A stretch of DNA of 64,000 nucleotides, from assembly GCA_040954595.2 (NCBI GenBank), contig CM082595.2, positions 2,108,001 through 2,172,000 on the forward strand, given 5' to 3'. Under the pieces are notes generated by a model that saw nothing but the letters and a program-made list of their open reading frames with translations, did not search any database and was not told the origin of the DNA. Made by a program: the position numbers and the translations under genes. Origin of the DNA: Balanoglossus misakiensis (lineage: Eukaryota; Hemichordata). Of the stretch, positions 1 through 12,684 are shown in pieces; the first letter of the stretch is position 1; each line of letters starts with the position of its first letter.

Positions 1-223
1 AGGGATCTGTGTGTGCTAGCTGATGAGCATATCATGGGAAAACCATGCTACAGCCCAACTAGTGGCATTCAAAAATGTTGAGAGTAAAAATCAGCCATAA
101 GACACAGGACCTCCAGAAAATGCCAATAGGACGGCCGTTGCATAACTTAAACATCACTTAGGTTTTTGTTATTAAAAAGAAAGTATCTTTCTTTTTTGTG
201 GTTTCTTTCTGGTGGCAATATAG

Positions 224-2605
224 CTTCCTTCCTGGAATACTGAAAAGTGCGGAATTGCTGAAGCGACCTACAGAAGAAGTAATCCCATTGGCTGAAGAGG
301 CAGAACAACGCGACCTCTCATTGGTTGATGAAGACAGCCCAATGGGTAAGACAGCAGATGATTCGTTGGAACTGATATTGGATATGGAGGAGGACGGTCA
401 TGAAGCCATGGCAGTGGATGATGAGATCACATTTGAATTCCATTGCCGTGGTGACAGGTCAGCCATAATGCAAGATGAAGAGGAAGAAGTTGGTAAGATG
501 ATTTACAATTGTCTTAAGAAATCAATGTGTATCAAATCTAGTACTGTAGTATATTTATTTACATCTAATGAATTTTCCGTTTTCAGGAGATTCTACCGTT
601 CCAGTTGTTGAACTAGATGAAGATATGTCCATGGAAGCTGAGGAGTATGTTTCCATGGAAGATGATGAGCTGGAGAGGTTGCCAAGGTTACCATCAGCAA
701 AGAAAGAACCTTCACCAGGACCAAGCGAGGTACTGCCTGAGAAGTTCTTTTTGGCAAGGGAGATGAAAGATGAGGAACCTGTGATGGTGCCCTCTCCAGT
801 GAAAGAGACAGAACTTCCCTCAGAGGAGATTGCTGAACAAGTGCCTGTGATGTTGAGAGAACCCTCTCCTGAGAGAGACACCACTGTAGATATTGAGCCC
901 ATGAGAGATGTGTCAGAAGAAAACGAACCCACACTGTCACCTCATGTTCTGATGGAAAGAGAGCCATCTCTGGTGACTCAGGAAGAAGCAACACCAATCA
1001 GAGAGCTGTCTCCAGTAAGGCAACTTCAGGCCAAAGAAGAATCTCCTGAGAGGGAGCTGGCACTAGAGGGCGGTGTTGAAGTTCCTCCTGAAGAACTTGA
1101 ACAGAGAGAGGAGGATATTGGGCAACCTGACGAAGAGGGAGAAGCAGTTTTGGAGTCGGGTTCAGAAGAGGAAGATTTATTCCCAGCCCAACGAAGAGAG
1201 GCACAGTTTCTGGACATGACACCGACAACAACACCAGATGCTTCTCCAATGGTTCATGTCCCCATAGCAACAGAGCAGCCGGTGCCTGCAGAGCCTGAAG
1301 CAGCACGGCAACGGACACCTTCACCGGTCAGCCAGAAATCAGACGGTGTCCTGTTAGAAATGGGCGTGCAGACAACACCAGGACTTGCACTGAGACAACC
1401 AGCAAGAAGGAACACCCCGTCTTATGAGGATGCGTTCAAAGCATCACTCAGATCGACAGGGAGAAGTGCCAGACGTAGACAAAGAGTGGAGGAGAGCGAC
1501 AACCAACCACGGGCAAGCAAATCAGAGACAAGGCCAAGCCAATCAGAAACAACGGTTGATGCACCCTCAGTGTCAGACATCCAAATCAAAGTTGAGCCAT
1601 CAGCTAGCAGCGCTGACGATTCTGGACCAGACTATACAACCACAGATGCGGGTTCCATGGCAACAGAGGATGAAACCTTGCAGATGGAGACTGAAAATTC
1701 TGAAGAGGAGTCATTGTTTAATTTCTCAAAACCAACCCCTGTCATCAAAACTGAAGAAGAAGGTATGTGTTTTACTGGGTTGCATTGAAAAGAAACTTTC
1801 AAATGGTTGTATAGATGTATAGAATGTTTTTCTGCATGTTTACGTGTAGTGGTGCTGCAGTTTACAGTGATTTTGGTAAACAACAAGGAGTTGGGAATGT
1901 GAATTATTTTGAAAATCTTCATCTGTTGGATTTTTTTTTTTGACAGAACCAACCACTCCGTCTGCAAGCACTGCCACTCCGAGGTTTGTCTTCTCGCCAC
2001 CTCTCACCCGATCACAACTAAGAAGAAAACAGAAACAAATGTTGACCCCTGACCTCTCGGCTACTGAAGGAGGATCTGTTGGTCTGCTGCCTTCTTCTGC
2101 TGAAATCATTAAACAGGAGAAGAAACAGGAACCTTCCTCAGGACGGAGAGTAACAAGGTACATGGTCAAAGGAATATCAGTTGTAACTTTTGGCTTTATT
2201 TTCAGTATTTTTGTTCTGTGTACCAAGTGCAGTTTCGTGCTCTATTCCAAATAGTATGCTAATATATCCAGTACCCCACTTGACAACAATATTTTTGCAG
2301 CAGGCACTCTTAGTGAGGGAAAACTGACCAACTGTGTCTGTTTCCTTCCTTCCTTCATGTTTTTCTTAAACAGAACACGTAAATCCACACGCCTGTCATC
2401 ACTGCCATCCTCTGATAGCCCGATCAACTTCATCTCACCTGTAACTGGTGACGAATCCAAAGACCAGACAAGTAGAAGACTTACCAGGAGAAGTGTGCGT
2501 TCCACACGTTCAGCCATTTCCATGCAGTCACAGTCACAAGAGAAACAGCAGCCAGCAAGACGTGCCAAGACAAGAAGTGGAAAATTGTGGTCATATGATG
2601 TGTGA
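224..2605 (+). CDS. C-terminal part of an unidentified Ser/Pro/Glu-rich, probably nuclear protein (5' end outside window)
   Basis: Four exons join in frame: about 224-492, 587-1762, 1947-2157 and 2374-2605 (TGA). The first acceptor (AG at 222-223) is the least certain, and earlier exons must lie left of the window. The product is highly acidic at first, then carries many EPSPE/SPV-type proline-directed phosphosite-like motifs and KxE SUMO-like sites (IKVEP, IKTEEE, IKQEKK). It ends in a basic Arg/Ser tail with TRKSTR and RRLTRRSVRSTR and finishes LWSYDV. The basic tail suggests a nuclear or chromatin-bound protein. No globular domain is visible. The tail of a large nucleoporin or chromatin protein such as AHCTF1/ELYS was considered, but I cannot recognise it with confidence. 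The 3' UTR probably ends after AATAAA at 3159-3168. Confidence 0.6.
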
Positions 2606-4105
2606 CACAAATCCGCAGACCGTGACAGTAGACTATTTTCTGAACTCCACAAGACCCTGCAAGATCTCACTTAGCTAGGCCGTTCACATGGAAGAAAATT
2701 CTCATGTGACACAAGACAAACAACACCCATATCCCATCTTGTTAAACACCACAAAAGTTCAAATTTTCTTTAAACTCTGCACCTTTTCTTGTTTCATACA
2801 AAGCTTGACTTGTATTACTCAGCTAGCAACCCATTACTACAATGTTTAACCAATTCTCATGAGATATACAGTGAGTGGAAAATCATGTATTCTTTAATAG
2901 AATATGTGCATATTTAAGGGAAGTCTCTTGAGTGAACTCATTTGAACAAACATGGAAATATATGTCAAAAATGGGTTCATTATATTTGCTTATTATACAA
3001 TGACTAGGTTACCCTCTTTGTGTTATGGTCTGACTTGTCAGCTATGAATTGTGTGGTCGGATGGATGCATATTTGAAGGGAATTGTGTGAGGATTTGCTA
3101 CACATGAAATTTTTGTACTATTTCAGTAAGTGCTTCAAAAGGAATGAATGAATGAATTAATAAATAAAATCTATTGAATCCAATGAGCTGATTTGTGAGT
3201 GTGAAGTGATGTAATTAGTCACCCCATTGCCCTGGTGGTGTAAGGGTGTTTCCCGACCGTGTGTGGGATGGGAGGGACTGTGTAAAAACAAAAGACTGCG
3301 AATCTAAGATCGACGATGGCGCACTAACAACCATCATTAACGCTGTCTGCTAGTATTTTTCGGGATAAAATCCCCTTTTTCGTTAAGAATTGTCCAAGTT
3401 TTAATAGAACTGGCAACTTTCTTCTCATGTAGTCAAGGAAACATGACAGTAGAAAAGAAAAGTAACGTAAAACTAATTATTATACTAACCAAACAACAAA
3501 CAAACTAACAAGTGACCCAAAATGGCGGAACAGTGTTCATAAACAAATGTCCGAGTACATGTTTTTTAATCTTCCGCTGGTACTTTTTATCTGCCTCTGA
3601 AAATTTTACGTGGAGCTGTTGAGTGACATATAGGCTTACAGGTAAGCACTTTATACTTGAACGTTTTTGGCTAAAAAGTGTGGACGTGCTATTTTTGACT
3701 GATGACCCCAAGTACCCTGTACATGTATCATGTATAAGCTAGCCCTGCGTACAGGTCTGTACGCAGGGCTAGTCATCATCATGCTGTCATCATCAAATTT
3801 TGCATCAGAATACTTTCAAGTGATTGTGCAATCAATGCTATATGCGGTCAGTGACGCAGTTGATCACGCAATACCCCGTATAAACGCAGAAATTCAACGA
3901 ACAAGTGCTGACAGCAGAAATATAGTCGAATTCGAGCTGGGTTTTCTGGCTGGAAAGATATTCTAACAGTGTTCATATATCACCAGGCCAAGTCTGACAA
4001 CATAGTGTATTTGAGTTGATTGCCACCGTTGTTGTAATTGTGTAACTGCATGCTAGTGTTGTCTGTTCTGTGCCCTGTACTCTAGGAATATTTTAACACC
4101 ATACA
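2606..4105. other. 3' UTR of the first gene, then intergenic and promoter/5' UTR of DIS3L2
   Basis: The stretch 2606 to about 3185 reads as 3' UTR, ending in overlapping AATAAA signals at 3159-3168. A good donor (AG|GTAAGC) follows 3642 and a good acceptor (CTCTAG) ends at 4085, 20 bases before the DIS3L2 ATG. This suggests a 5' UTR intron at 3643-4085. A perfect hairpin lies inside it. The open frame at 3730-3966 crosses that hairpin and is not believed. Confidence 0.45.
3739..3772. repeat. perfect 14-bp inverted repeat with 6-nt loop
   Basis: The arms are CTAGCCCTGCGTAC (3739-3752) and GTACGCAGGGCTAG (3759-3772), separated by AGGTCT. The palindrome is perfect and GC-rich in AT-rich surroundings. 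It lies in the likely first (5' UTR) intron of DIS3L2. It could be a relic of a transposon end or an RNA hairpin; no protein role is supported. Confidence 0.85.
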
Positions 4106-7100
4106 ATGGCTGCTGTTTACAAAAGTGATGACGAACCTGATGTAATTGTTGAAAAAGTTATCGTTGAAAACGGAGATGGTACTATTACAGAGGAGCAAAT
4201 CAATACCCCTCAGTGCAATGAAAGTGGAGAGCAGCAAGGAGCTGAAGAAGAACCGGGTACTGGATCTGGAAAACGGAGGAGGAGGAATAGGGTGAGGAAA
4301 GAGAATTTTTGTTTCCTTATCCAATCTTGTGACTTGAGTTGTACTTGCTACCCTATGTCATATTTACTGCTGAAATATGACTCACGTATTAAGAAAATCA
4401 TGCAGCTATCATTGATTGTGGAGTTGATACTTGGTCGTTAGTATATGTACAAAGTATGAAATCTCAAATTAACAAAGGAGGCCTTATGAAAATATGGTTT
4501 ATTTATTATACTTTGCAGAGGAGAGGGAAGAAAAATGCTGATATGAACATGTCGACTGACATTGGAGATCAAACAGGGCAAGGTCAAGGCCATCAAGGTG
4601 AAAGGCCATTGTCAGGTCAGGGTGCACGACCCAGATCGGGGAGAAGAAATGACCCAGGTCAAGGTCAGCATGCGGGGTCACCACGCGGGCCTAGACCGGG
4701 TCAGAGTGGAAGACCAGATCAGTGGAATGGGTCACCGCACACTCCAAGGAATCAGTATTATAGGGATAGTAGAAATGGACAGCAGACGTCTTCTCCAGGT
4801 TATACAGGATCCCCTTACAGCCCGCATGTACAGAACCAGCAAAGACCAGGAAATACTCCAGGTAATGGACAAAGACAAAGAGGTACACCTGGTAGTGGGC
4901 AAAGATATAGAAATACACCTGGTAATAGACAACAGAGGAATACACCTGGTAACAGACAACACAGAAATACACCTGGTGATGGACAAAGACAAAGTGGTAC
5001 ACCTGGTGGTGGTACGCCTAGCTCAGGGAGAAAACAAAATAGAAATGGCACACCTAAAAGATCAAAGAAGGTAGGAAGAGAATTGAATTTATTATCTTGT
5101 CAAAAATAACATTTTCAAATTCATGTTTTACAATCTAATCCAATGTGGTTGACTTTTTCTTGGTGTTTCCACAGTTTGAACCATTTGAGTCATACATGTC
5201 TAAAGAAGATATCCAAGCAGGGCTTAAGAGATCTGAGCTAATCCAAGGAAGGATTAGAATTAATCCAAAGAGCTTTGAAGATTCATTCGTCAGTGATAAG
5301 GTAAGCAAACTATTTATTTGAGTTTCATGGGGTTAGATAACCACTCATTGGTCTAATGAAAGAGGTACTAACAATGTGCTAAGGTTATGTCAGCAATACA
5401 AAGTATTTGCACAAATAATTTCATGTTTACAGTTCTTGCCTCATTTTCTTTTTCAGGACAGCTATGCAGACATTCATATATTTGGTTTAAATGCCAGAAA
5501 CAGGGCATTGGAAGGAGATGTTGTGGTGGTTAAGTTACTTCCAAAAGACCAGTGGAAGGTTGGTTGATTAAAATCAAATTGTCAAATCCTCAATAATGAA
5601 ATACAATAGCCTCAGACTTGTTGATGTGTCATTTCAATATTTGCGGCAGTCTATGAAGCTGAGATGAGTTGACTAACTTCATCAATTTGCTCCACCATCC
5701 TATACTTCATGTTATTTATTTGTTACAGGTTATGAGACAAGAATATGAAGATTCCAAATCCTTAGAAACTTCTGTTGCAACTGGTCTGGCCAAGTTAAGG
5801 ATTGACTCTGAGGTCGATGCCACTCAACAGGGTCCTGTGAATCCGTCACGAGAGGAAGGAGATCTAGACACCTCATGTACAGAGACTAAAGACACTGACC
5901 AGACAACTGACCAGACACATGAAGGAAGTGACCTTGTAGAACTTCTAGAGCCTGTTGCTAGGAAACTATTTACAGAAACTCTTGCCAAGCAACAAGGGGA
6001 AAGATCAGATAATGAGGACACGATTGAAGATATACCAGAGAAATTTTTACAGAAACGAGGAAAAGTTGTCTATATTGTTGAAAAGAAACATTCCAGGGCT
6101 GCCACTGGGCATTTGAAACTGCTGACAGAAAAGGTAAGTTTAGGAAATTGAAAATGATGTGATGTGCAAATAGCCTGTGGTAACTTGCCATATCAACACA
6201 TGCTTTCAAAAAAATCAGTTTTCTGGTTGTAAGGGACTGGACAATATTTTTGGTTAGACTGTTTGGTTGAGACAGGTTTTAGAGTATATGAACTCTAAAG
6301 CATTTGATTACTGGGCTGTTGTGTCAACCATTTTCATCTTCACGTTACATGAACACATAATTCCTATTACAAACATTTTTCTTCATTTTTCATGTGACAG
6401 GATGCAACAGACGCTCTGTTCTCACCCATTGATCACAGACTTCCCAGAATTCGTGTTCCTCTCTCGGATTGTCCGGACGGTTTTGCAGAGAGACCTGGTG
6501 ACTTTGCCAGTGTGCTGTTTGTTGGGAGAATTACTGACTGGCCACAAGATTCAAGCTTTGCCAGAGGGTAAGAAAGTAATATTGGATTGAGATTATATTA
6601 CTATAAATATGCCTATACACATGTGAAAGTCATTGCATAGATAGAATAAGTCTTATCAGATCTGTAGGTGTGACAGTCAAACCTGTGTTAGTGGCCACCT
6701 CTATCTAAACTGAGTCCCTTGAAAATGTGTAACTTTTAATAGCATTTTTTTCCATTTCATGCCTGTCACTGATTATCTAGGTCTTTGCATAAGAGTCTTG
6801 GTGAAGCTGGTGAGATAGAACCTGAGACAGAAGGCTTCCTGATTGAAAATGATGTGGACTTCTCAGAATTCTCTGACAAGGTAAGAATCGTTTGACATTA
6901 TTGAGTTCAGACACAGTCACTCCTGTGGTTGGTTGAGAGCAGTATATTGGACAAGGCGCAGTCATTCAAGCAAGATCTGTACTGGAATGTTTCTTGTTCC
7001 CATTGCAGGCACTACAGTGTCTTCCAGACGTCAGCGCGGATAATCCATGGAAAATTCCAGACAGTGAATTGCAACGGAGACGGGATCTGAGAAAGCAGTG

Positions 7101-10100
7101 TATATTCACTATTGATCCATCAACTGCTAGGGATTTGGACGATGCATTGTCTTGTAACCCACTGCCAGATGGTACCTATGAAGTTGGTGTTCACATTGCG
7201 GATGTCAGTTATTTCTTGAAGGAAGACACAGAGTTGGACAATGTTGCTTCGAATCGAGCCACAAGTGTGTATCTTGTACAGAAGGTAAGCAGAGAAAGTT
7301 GTCAACAGCCATATTGGTAGCTTCCTATTCCTATATATATGTATAAATCAAGTGTTTGACTCTCTGGGGAGACTTTTTATACCCCCTAAGTTACTGAAAA
7401 AGTAGGATGGGAACACCCTGTTTGCTCTGTATTTTTGTATTCAAAATTTATTAATATACATAATATATAAATGTGTGTCCTTTGTTGTAAAGTTTTGTAG
7501 TGACTACCCTTCCACTGATATTTATCCTCGGTTCTACAATTGTAGGTAATTCCTATGTTGCCTAGGTTACTGTGTGAGCAACTCTGCAGCTTAAACCCTG
7601 CTGAAGACAGACTGACATTTTCAGTTATTTGGAAACTTTCTGAAGAAGGACAGGTAAGTTTTTGCATGCTTGTGTGATATTCAGAACTTAATTTGTTCAT
7701 ATTTAAATGTACAGCCGGCCAAAATCAGAGGTTGATAAGTGTGTGTATACGCATCAGTTGGCTCATTTATTGTGGACTATTCTAGTGTGGAAGTAAATCA
7801 TGAAAATAATGCAAAAATGGCAGCTGTTGGTGCTTAGTTTAATATGACTATATTTTTCATAATTATATTTCAGATTCTTGATGAGTGGGTGGGACGTTCA
7901 GTGATTCGTTCCTGTGTTAAGATGACTTATCAACACGCACAGAGAATAATCGAAAACCCAACCAAAGAATGGACATCTGAAGATTTGCCGCCAGTGACAC
8001 AGAACCATAGCATAGCCAATATTGTGCAGTGTGTGCTCAATCTTAATAAGGTACCTAATGTAATAATTAACCAATGTATATTGTGCAGCTGAATGTCATA
8101 TAATTTAAGCCATAGACTAATTTTATGAAATGGGAGAGCCACGTTATAATTTGATTTGCAAAACTCTCCATTTTTTACATTGTGGTGTTTTTATATTTCT
8201 GTCAAAATTGTTCTATGAATTGATAAATTTTTTCTGCGTACCAGATTGCTGTTAATCTCAGAAGACAACGTTTTGAAGACGGTGCCCTCAGACTTGATCA
8301 GCCTAAACTGTCATTTGCCATAGAGGGTTCTTCTGGGCTTCCAAATGGCTGCTCGGTTTACGAACAGCAAGACAGTAACAGGTGAGTGAGTGACGTTATT
8401 CTCTCAGATAGATCAAATAAAAAGTATAGTATTGTCGGGAAAATGAATTTTTGTATGAGCTTGACACTGAATTCGTTCTGCTTGTGTTCCTATATTTATT
8501 TTTAGATTAGTGGAAGAGTTCATGTTGCTGGCCAATATGGCCGTCGCCCATCATATTTACCGAGCTTCACCAAAGAGGGCACTTCTCAGAAGACACCCAA
8601 AGCCCAAAACTAAGATGATTGATGATGTGGTCAGCATGTGTTCTAAACTTGGCATGTCGATCAATGCAGAGACAGCTGGATCTTTGCAGGTATGTTACAG
8701 GTCTCTTCAACTGCTTTGTGTTCCTGATGTTGAAATCTTCTCCATTCCTATCCAGGATCTGTGCAGGAGCCCGTATCTCTGTTTGTCCTCCATATTCGTT
8801 TATTGAAGCTTCTCACCAATCTCTTGTCATTTTCATGTCTGATCAAGGCCTCACTACGTGAATACCATGGCGACGATGCTCAATCCAATGGTCGATGTCA
8901 GATCTTAGTTCATCTGTGTTCCAAACCAATGCAGGTAAGTTGCATCTTGTTTTTACATACTCTCCTACTCCCCCTACACTCAGAGATCAGTGATACCCAG
9001 ATACCCTTTACAGATCTGTGCCATTTATTTCAGATGGCCAAGTATTTTTGCACTGGTTTCATCGACGAGGAAGCCCAGTATAGACACTATGCCTTGAATG
9101 TACCGTTCTACACACATTTCACGTCACCCATCAGAAGATATGCAGATGTAGTGGTCCACAGACTACTAGCCGAGTCACTCAGTAAGTGTCTTTGTAAATA
9201 CTTGTACCAGTGTGTATGTATGTATGTATGTATGTGTTTGTGTGTGCATACATCAATACATGTACATGTACATGTATGTCCCAAACTTAGCTGGAAATGC
9301 CAATAATGTATTTTTCTGAAGCCAGTAAACATATATGGTATTCCTTGAAAGTTCAGATATCACTTTGAAAGTTTTTTTTGTAAAACAATGCTACTTGATT
9401 ATCTTTTGTGTCAGAATGTGGACCTGAAGTGCAAGCAGATCTGATCAGTATCCAATCGCAGGCGGAACACTGCAATGATCGGAAAACAGCTGCTAAGAGA
9501 GTACAAGATTTGAGTATGGAGCTTTTCTTTGCTGTCTTCATCAAGGTAAAAACAGTCCCTCAGTATATTATAGCTCAAAAAATCCTCTGATGAAAGTGTA
9601 ATAAAGCACAGCATGAAGTTATTGTCATGTCAAACAAAAGTTATCAAACACAACTAGCTTACAATCAGTGCCAACAAGAAGTTGGTGAGACTTAATAGCA
9701 CCATTTGCTGATAAAATTTTGTCCTGTGTAGCGGGGGAAGTTTCGTGTTTGATACAATCAGAAATCACATATGTATATCTTCACTCAACAGGAATGTGGT
9801 CCTATAGAAGAAGAAGGTATGGTTCTAGCAGTACTGGACCATAGTGTTGATGTTTTGGTGTTGAAGTTTGGTGTTACTAAGCGAGTCTATTGCAATGTGA
9901 GTATATACAGCGATGGCATTATGAAGCTTGCTATTACCAGGAAGTTTACTTTGGCTTTGAACAATACATTTACTACCAGTAGTAGTCAAGTACAGTGTAG
10001 AAGACAAGTGTGCTAAATGTATGTGTTCTGTGTTTCCATTGTATATCTTTTTGATGCCCATATCTGGATACTCCTGTAGGCTTTACAACTGAAGGATTAC

Positions 10101-10502
10101 AAATTCCACAAGAACCACCAGAATCCGTCGCTGACAATAATATGGGACACAGACGAGGATCATCCGAAACAGACAAATCAGACTTTGAGGATATTCTCAC
10201 CCGTGAATGTTATCCTCTGTGCAGCTGATCAACCACTGAAATATTCGGTAGGTATTTCACTCTAGCACAGTTCTGTGCTAGTTGATAATCCTTCTTCATG
10301 CTCTATAGATTCCATACAAGTATACATGTAGGTCATGTCACCAGCGATTTTGTGCTGTTATATTCACGAAGGATCTGAGAAGTTTAAAGGTTGTCAGGGT
10401 TCTGTTACAAAACAGGATGAAAAGATTTGAAAATGTGACTGTGATCATGTTCACATTTGTATTTTGCAGGCATTAATCAAGAGACCAGAGTCGGACGACT
10501 GA
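4106..10502 (+). CDS. DIS3L2: DIS3-like exonuclease 2
   Basis: RNase II/RNB-family 3'-5' exoribonuclease of the cytoplasm. In animals the family degrades 3'-uridylated RNAs without the exosome. Eighteen exons join to 1063 aa: 4106-4291, 4519-5070, 5175-5300, 5457-5558, 5729-6133, 6401-6567, 6781-6880, 7009-7284, 7546-7653, 7874-8050, 8245-8381, 8506-8689, 8848-8934, 9034-9181, 9415-9545, 9792-9896, 10080-10247, 10470-10502. Cold-shock domains begin near FEPFESYM. The RNB active site [13 protein letters not shown] supplies Asp582, 588, 590 and 591. The C-terminus has an S1-like fold ending [10 protein letters not shown]. There is no PIN domain, which separates it from DIS3/DIS3L1. It is longer than the human protein (885 aa), mainly because residues ~63-246 form a Gly/Pro/Gln/Arg-rich low-complexity N-terminus. 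The exon at 8848 has a weak AAG acceptor and is the least certain junction. Confidence 0.95.
4846..5020 (+). repeat. coding minisatellite: T-P-G-N/S/D-G/R-Q repeats in DIS3L2
   Basis: Imperfect 27-30 bp units each encode a variant of [10 protein letters not shown], about six in a row (residues ~172-230 of DIS3L2). The units share the core acACCTGGTAatggaCAAAGA. The segment looks disordered and positively charged, so it may contact RNA. That role is inference; the repeat itself is directly visible. Confidence 0.85.
9206..9279. repeat. ATGT/ACATGT simple repeat in a DIS3L2 intron
   Basis: A run of GTAT/ATGT tetramers passes into GTGTGTGC and then ACATGTACATGT hexamers, within the intron after exon 14. 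It is ordinary microsatellite DNA of the ACATGT type that recurs through the window. Confidence 0.8.
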
Positions 10503-12684
10503 TCAACTTGTAATGCAGTTCTGGAAAGAGGAGACTTATATTTCGCATCCTCATCTTCAGGCATTGCGAGCTTTGTTATGTGTAGGGTAAAAATTCTGCA
10601 TGGATGTGCATGGATAAAGGTAAATGCTAGATGCAACTTCAACCTTTGTTACAATTAAAGTAACAATGTTGGAGTCAGTGAGTTGACACTGAAGAAAGAG
10701 ATTCTTTTCGTAAGTTTCCATCACCCGAAATTGTCCACTTTTACAGTATTAGACTGCTTACTACAGAAACTTTTATTCAGCACAAAATCTGAGTATAGTT
10801 AGCCTACATACCACAGATATCCAAATAGATATCATAAATGTTGTATGTGTCGTCTTTTTATTGAATTAGTTTAGATGTTTAGGATAAAATCAAATTAGCA
10901 GTAAGTATTAATACACAGATACATTATAAAAGTCAAGTAATGAACCAATTTTGAATACCTTATTTTTGTTATTTTTTTCAGTACTGACATTGACTTTATA
11001 TTTTAATTTTTATCATCTGAGATTTTACATTTCCTTATATTTTTATGATCAACTCTTACGTTATTGTAATGAACCAATTTTGAATTCCTTTATGTTTTTT
11101 ATTTTTTGTTTTCCAATTTGACATGGACTTTATATTTTAATTTTTGTCATCTATGATTTTACGTTTTCTGTTTTTTATGATCAACTCTTATGTGAGACAT
11201 TTATGATTTTTTTCCTATTTCTCTAATTATTAACAAAATAATAATGGGATATTTACACTGATAAAATACACACAGTGAGAATAAATGTCAATTTAATTTG
11301 TTCCCGTGTAATTTTAATCAATATTTTAATTGTCTGTGTCTTTCAAAGACTTTCAAAGTGAGAGTAGGTAAATTAAAAGTGAAATCTCATGGCTATTTTT
11401 TTTCATTTACGGGACATTAAATTTTAGAAAGCAACATGAACTGTTGAAGTCAGATTTTTAATGATTTAATACATTATGGTTTTAGCGAGAAAAAAATATA
11501 ATATTCTAGATACATGTATGAGTAAAAGTACTGCAAAAAAATATAAAGTGCCAGTTTCTGTAAATACTTTCAATGTACGGTCTGAGGACTTCCTGAATTA
11601 TCTATGGTGAGAAATGTGATTTTGAAAAACAAGTAGGAACACTGCCACCTTAAAATGTAAGATAATTTAGGATATACCATTTTAACGAGGGGCAATTCCA
11701 AGAAGATGATCAGGGGTTCTTCATGTTTGTTTACTGTATAGTTTCATCAACAATCATTGCATTTTAACTCATTTTATGTACAATGAATATGCTAATTTGT
11801 GAAAGGCACAGTAGTGTATTACATGATGTAACTAGTTTTGCGTATCGATGAGATATTCATGTAAGTTTTACCCCATTGGGAATGTTAAAGGATAAGGTTT
11901 ATCAAAGCAGCCTGTATGTGTGTCGTAAACATGATTACTGTAGTTGTCATACAAGTGTCTTGACTTGGGACATTTTTCGAGGCATTAAACTCATTAGCAT
12001 GATTGATATGCTGACAATCATTCATTGTACGCTTCTTGTGTTTTATTTGAAGACGACAGATCTGGTAACAGCTGAAGTTAACAGGCATGTAAACACATTA
12101 GAAAGAGATTGGTCTTTTTGAACTCGGAACATATTTTTAGGATAACTAATCTGTCCATCTTCACACGTCAGGTGAGTCTCATGAAGTTCAGAAATGCATC
12201 AGCCTTTTCAAGTCTGATGGTCAAGATTCAGATTGTTTTGTTAAATGACCATCAGCTGTGCAGGGAGACAGTAACACATTTTCAAGTCAATTTTTCTAAA
12301 TCAATCCTTTTATTAAAGACAAAAACTTTAACACTTCAGGTACAACAAATTTTAGTGACACAGGAAAAACATTTGCAGAAATAGCTTTCCATTCAGATAT
12401 TGGTCTCAATAAAAAATCAACAAAGAACTGAGAAAGTTTGATATTTTAGTTCATCATATTTCTGATGATCACAGCTCATGGGTCTTTTAGGGTTGAGAAT
12501 ACATGAAACTCAGATGTCAATACTCCAGTAATATCATCCATGTTTGAACAGCTGGTTTATAAATACAAATCAAAAAATTCCTTTGTACAGATTCACACAT
12601 TAAATATAACAAAAGTTTTTACAAGCCGTATGAAAATTTAACTCGAAAATTTTACAGAGGTTTTTAATACAAGATCTGGGAAAT
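10503..12684. other. convergent 3' regions of DIS3L2 (+) and CFAP74 (-), AT-rich
   Basis: No coding exon is supported. The left part is presumably DIS3L2 3' UTR. The right part is CFAP74 3' UTR, for which a reverse-strand AATAAA (TTTATT at 12308-12313) is a candidate end. The region is AT-rich and contains the tandem duplication at 10938-11195. Small open frames at 11876-12384 show no family similarity. Confidence 0.5.
10938..11195. repeat. tandem duplication, about 129-132 bp per copy
   Basis: Two AT-rich units begin TAATGAACCAATTTTGAAT (10938 and 11067). Both contain the block ACTTTATATTTTAATTTTT and end with GATCAACTCTTA (about 11047 and 11179). The copies have diverged moderately by substitutions and small indels. 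They lie downstream of the DIS3L2 stop, probably in or just past its 3' UTR. Confidence 0.85.

Noticed and set aside
555-1324. Serine- and leucine-rich reverse-strand open frames opposite the first gene
   Set aside because: Antisense shadows of an acidic, SP-rich coding exon; no splice logic or family similarity.
3185-3330. Possible tRNA or small RNA gene
   Set aside because: No cloverleaf, B-box-like GTTCRANNC or other RNA hallmark could be found.
3730-3966. 78-codon forward open frame upstream of DIS3L2
   Set aside because: Its start spans the perfect hairpin, it lies in a probable 5' UTR intron, and it has no recognisable motif.
4691-5051. Three overlapping reverse-strand open frames with repeated CI/VY patterns
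   Set aside because: They are the antisense of the DIS3L2 coding minisatellite; repetition alone keeps them open.
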